64,000 nt of DNA, from assembly GCA_963819735.1 (NCBI GenBank), contig CAWFXC010000005.1, positions 806,001 to 870,000 on the forward strand. The letters are read 5' to 3'. This DNA comes from CAWFXC01 sp963819735 (GTDB taxonomy: Bacteria; Actinomycetota; Acidimicrobiia; IMCC26256; DASPTH01). The position numbers and the translations under genes were made by a program. Positions 62,999 through 64,000 of this stretch are shown here, piece by piece. The notes beneath the pieces were generated by a model. The model had not been told where the DNA came from, did no database searches, and saw only the letters and a list, made by a program, of their open reading frames with translations. Position 1 is the first letter of the stretch. Every line of letters begins with the position of its first letter.

Positions 62999-63044
62999 TT
63001 GCCAAGGTTGGGGTCGCGGGTTCGAATCCCGTCGTCCGCTCCAC
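62999..63044 (+). repeat. Right attachment core (att copy C), tRNA-Gly 3' fragment
   Basis: Identical over 46 bases to the tRNA-Gly 3' part at 16,773-16,818. The 5' half of the tRNA is absent, so it is not a functional tRNA. It marks the right end of the island. Confidence 0.88.
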
Positions 63045-63057
63045 AAAACTGCAGGTC

Positions 63058-63081
63058 AGGCCCCCTCTCCGGAGGGGGCCT
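63058..63081 (+). terminator. Hairpin after att copy C
   Basis: AGGCCCCCTC / GAGGGGGCCT, a perfect 10-bp stem with TCCG loop, followed by TTCCTC. Identical to the hairpin at 26,624-26,647, and in the same position as the terminator after the intact tRNA. Confidence 0.7.
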
Positions 63082-63121
63082 TCCTCATGGAACTGGTCAT
63101 GCGACCCTCCTTGCAACCCAA

Positions 63122-63453
63122 GGCGTCGACGTGTGCACGTTGCTCGCGGGCCCGATCGCTTCACCGACATACCTGCAGTTCCAGGAGACGCCGATCCCGA
63201 GCTGTGCAACCGCCCGGACTCCCCGGACCTCCTCGACCGGTACCGCGCCAGACTCATGGACCTCAGTGAGCCGAGCGAAGTCGCAGCCGCCCTCCTGGAC
63301 AATCTCCGAGAGGGCCCGGTCTGCTACGCACATCCCCTCGACGAGAAGGTGTCGCGGTCGTGCGCGGCGATGTCGCGTCGCGAGGCAGTGACCTTCAAGC
63401 GTGCCTACCACGAGACCCAGCAACGCGACGACGCCCGTATGCTGCGGCAGTGA
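63122..63453 (+). pseudogene. C-terminal fragment of a short-chain dehydrogenase, frameshifted
   Basis: Begins mid-domain with 'GVDVCTLLAGPIASPTYLQ' (the SDR strand after the active site, with the PG-type loop), then in another frame 'LSEPSEVAAALLDNLREGPV' and 'AMSRREAVTFKRAYHETQQ', typical SDR C-terminus. Rossmann fold and YxxxK are absent. The break falls just after the att flank, so the island boundary or a deletion removed the N-terminus. Confidence 0.5.
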
Positions 63454-63462
63454 GGGTTCGCA

Positions 63463-63885
63463 ATGAGTGACACTGACCGGCGCGACATCACGGCGACGCT
63501 GGTTGCGTATGCGACCGCGATCGACACCAAGGATTGGGCGCTGTTCCGTAGCGTGTTCGCGGACGATTGTGTCTTCGACGGTGGTGGCCACCGCATGGAA
63601 GGCGTCGAACAGTTGACGGAGCACATGCGTGTGTTGCACGAACCGCTCGATCGTTCCCTCCATCATCTCGGCAATTTCGTCATCGACGTCGACGGTGCGA
63701 CCGCGCGAGCGAAGACGTACCTGGATGCCGTGCTCGTGCAACGGAACCATCCCACCGGGCCGATGCTGCGCGTGACGGGCAGCTACGACGATGCGCTCAT
63801 CCAACGCGCCGGACGGTGGGTCATCAGCCGGCGCACCTTTCGATTTCTCTGGCACGACGGCAACCTCGCGCTCGCAGGCAGTTGA
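63463..63885 (+). CDS. SnoaL-like / NTF2-fold protein
   Basis: 140 residues from ATG 63463. 'ITATLVAYATAIDTKDWALF' and 'VFADDCVFDGGGHRMEGVEQ' are typical of SnoaL_4, then 'RWVISRRTFRFLWHDGN'. These cone-shaped proteins act as hydroxylating, dehydratase or isomerase enzymes on small molecules. It precedes an LLM oxidoreductase, suggesting a catabolic cluster to the right. Confidence 0.85.
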   Translation: MSDTDRRDITATLVAYATAIDTKDWALFRSVFADDCVFDGGGHRMEGVEQLTEHMRVLHEPLDRSLHHLGNFVIDVDGATARAKTYLDAVLVQRNHPTGPMLRVTGSYDDALIQRAGRWVISRRTFRFLWHDGNLALAGS

Positions 63886-63893
63886 CAGGGCTC

Positions 63894-64000
63894 ATGCGCG
63901 TCGGAGCTGTCTTTCCGCAGGCGGAGTTCGGTCGAGGTGACCCCGAGCAGGTCCTCGAGTTCGTCCGTGGCATCGAAGACGCTGGGTACGACCATCTCTT
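63894..64000 (+). CDS. LLM-class oxidoreductase (5' part only)
   Basis: 35 residues visible: 'MRVGAVFPQAEFGRGDPEQV' then 'FVRGIEDAGYDHL', the start of an F420/FMN-dependent luciferase-like monooxygenase. It begins 8 bases after the SnoaL gene and continues past the right edge. Confidence 0.8.
   Translation, partial: MRVGAVFPQAEFGRGDPEQVLEFVRGIEDAGYDHL

Overview
The window is high-GC, densely coded DNA from an actinobacterium, most likely of the class Acidimicrobiia or a relative. The reasons are two F420-type LLM oxidoreductases, many GTG starts and 4-base stop/start overlaps, leaderless TANNNT-type promoters, and an mtrAB-lpqB-like operon. The taxon is an inference; there is no rRNA or marker gene to confirm it.

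Bases 1-16,700 look like ordinary chromosome. First comes an envelope or glycan block: three tandem GT39-like membrane glycosyltransferases on the minus strand, an OatA-like acyltransferase/SGNH protein with a probable CTG start, a methyltransferase and a GT4 glycosyltransferase. Next are an MBL-fold hydrolase, a frameshifted O-methyltransferase, and a class II aldolase with a 2-hydroxyacid dehydrogenase. A peroxide-defence group follows (Fur/PerR-like regulator, rubrerythrin, GlpC-like Fe-S protein, DUF3501), then dUTPase, an F420/LLM oxidoreductase and tRNA-Gly(GCC).

Bases 16,773-63,044 read as a composite genomic island at tRNA-Gly. A 46-bp copy of the tRNA 3' end (16,773-16,818) recurs exactly at 62,999-63,044. 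A third, partial junction lies at 26,603-26,697, next to an integrase gene that has frameshifts and is split by an IS21-family element with a 5-bp target duplication. The left part (16.8-26.5 kb) holds decayed phage-like genes (integrase tail, excisionase-like protein, coiled-coil protein, truncated HK97-type prohead protease), transposases, a Kelch lipoprotein, and many very small genes. One of these sits under a perfect LexA/SOS box.

The right part (30-61 kb) is rich in signalling, stress and transport genes. It has two MarR regulators with near-identical operators, three universal stress proteins, a ClC channel, a KdpDE-like pair, an Amt transporter, a cation/H+ antiporter fused to the regulatory half of GlnD, a second sensor pair, STAS proteins, and a STAS-RR-HK-GerMN lipoprotein operon. 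It also carries a GrdB-like reductase whose reading frame continues through an in-frame TGA in a UxxC context, with a bacterial SECIS-like hairpin just downstream. That makes it a candidate selenoprotein.

The two observations that most deserve follow-up are the putative selenoprotein (32,393-33,271) and the antiporter-GlnD fusion (44,627-47,419). An IS481-family element (61,124-62,852) sits at the right end of the island. Beyond the right att copy are a broken SDR gene, a SnoaL-like protein and the start of another LLM oxidoreductase. Several genes carry a single surplus base that breaks the frame; this could be natural decay or systematic sequencing error.
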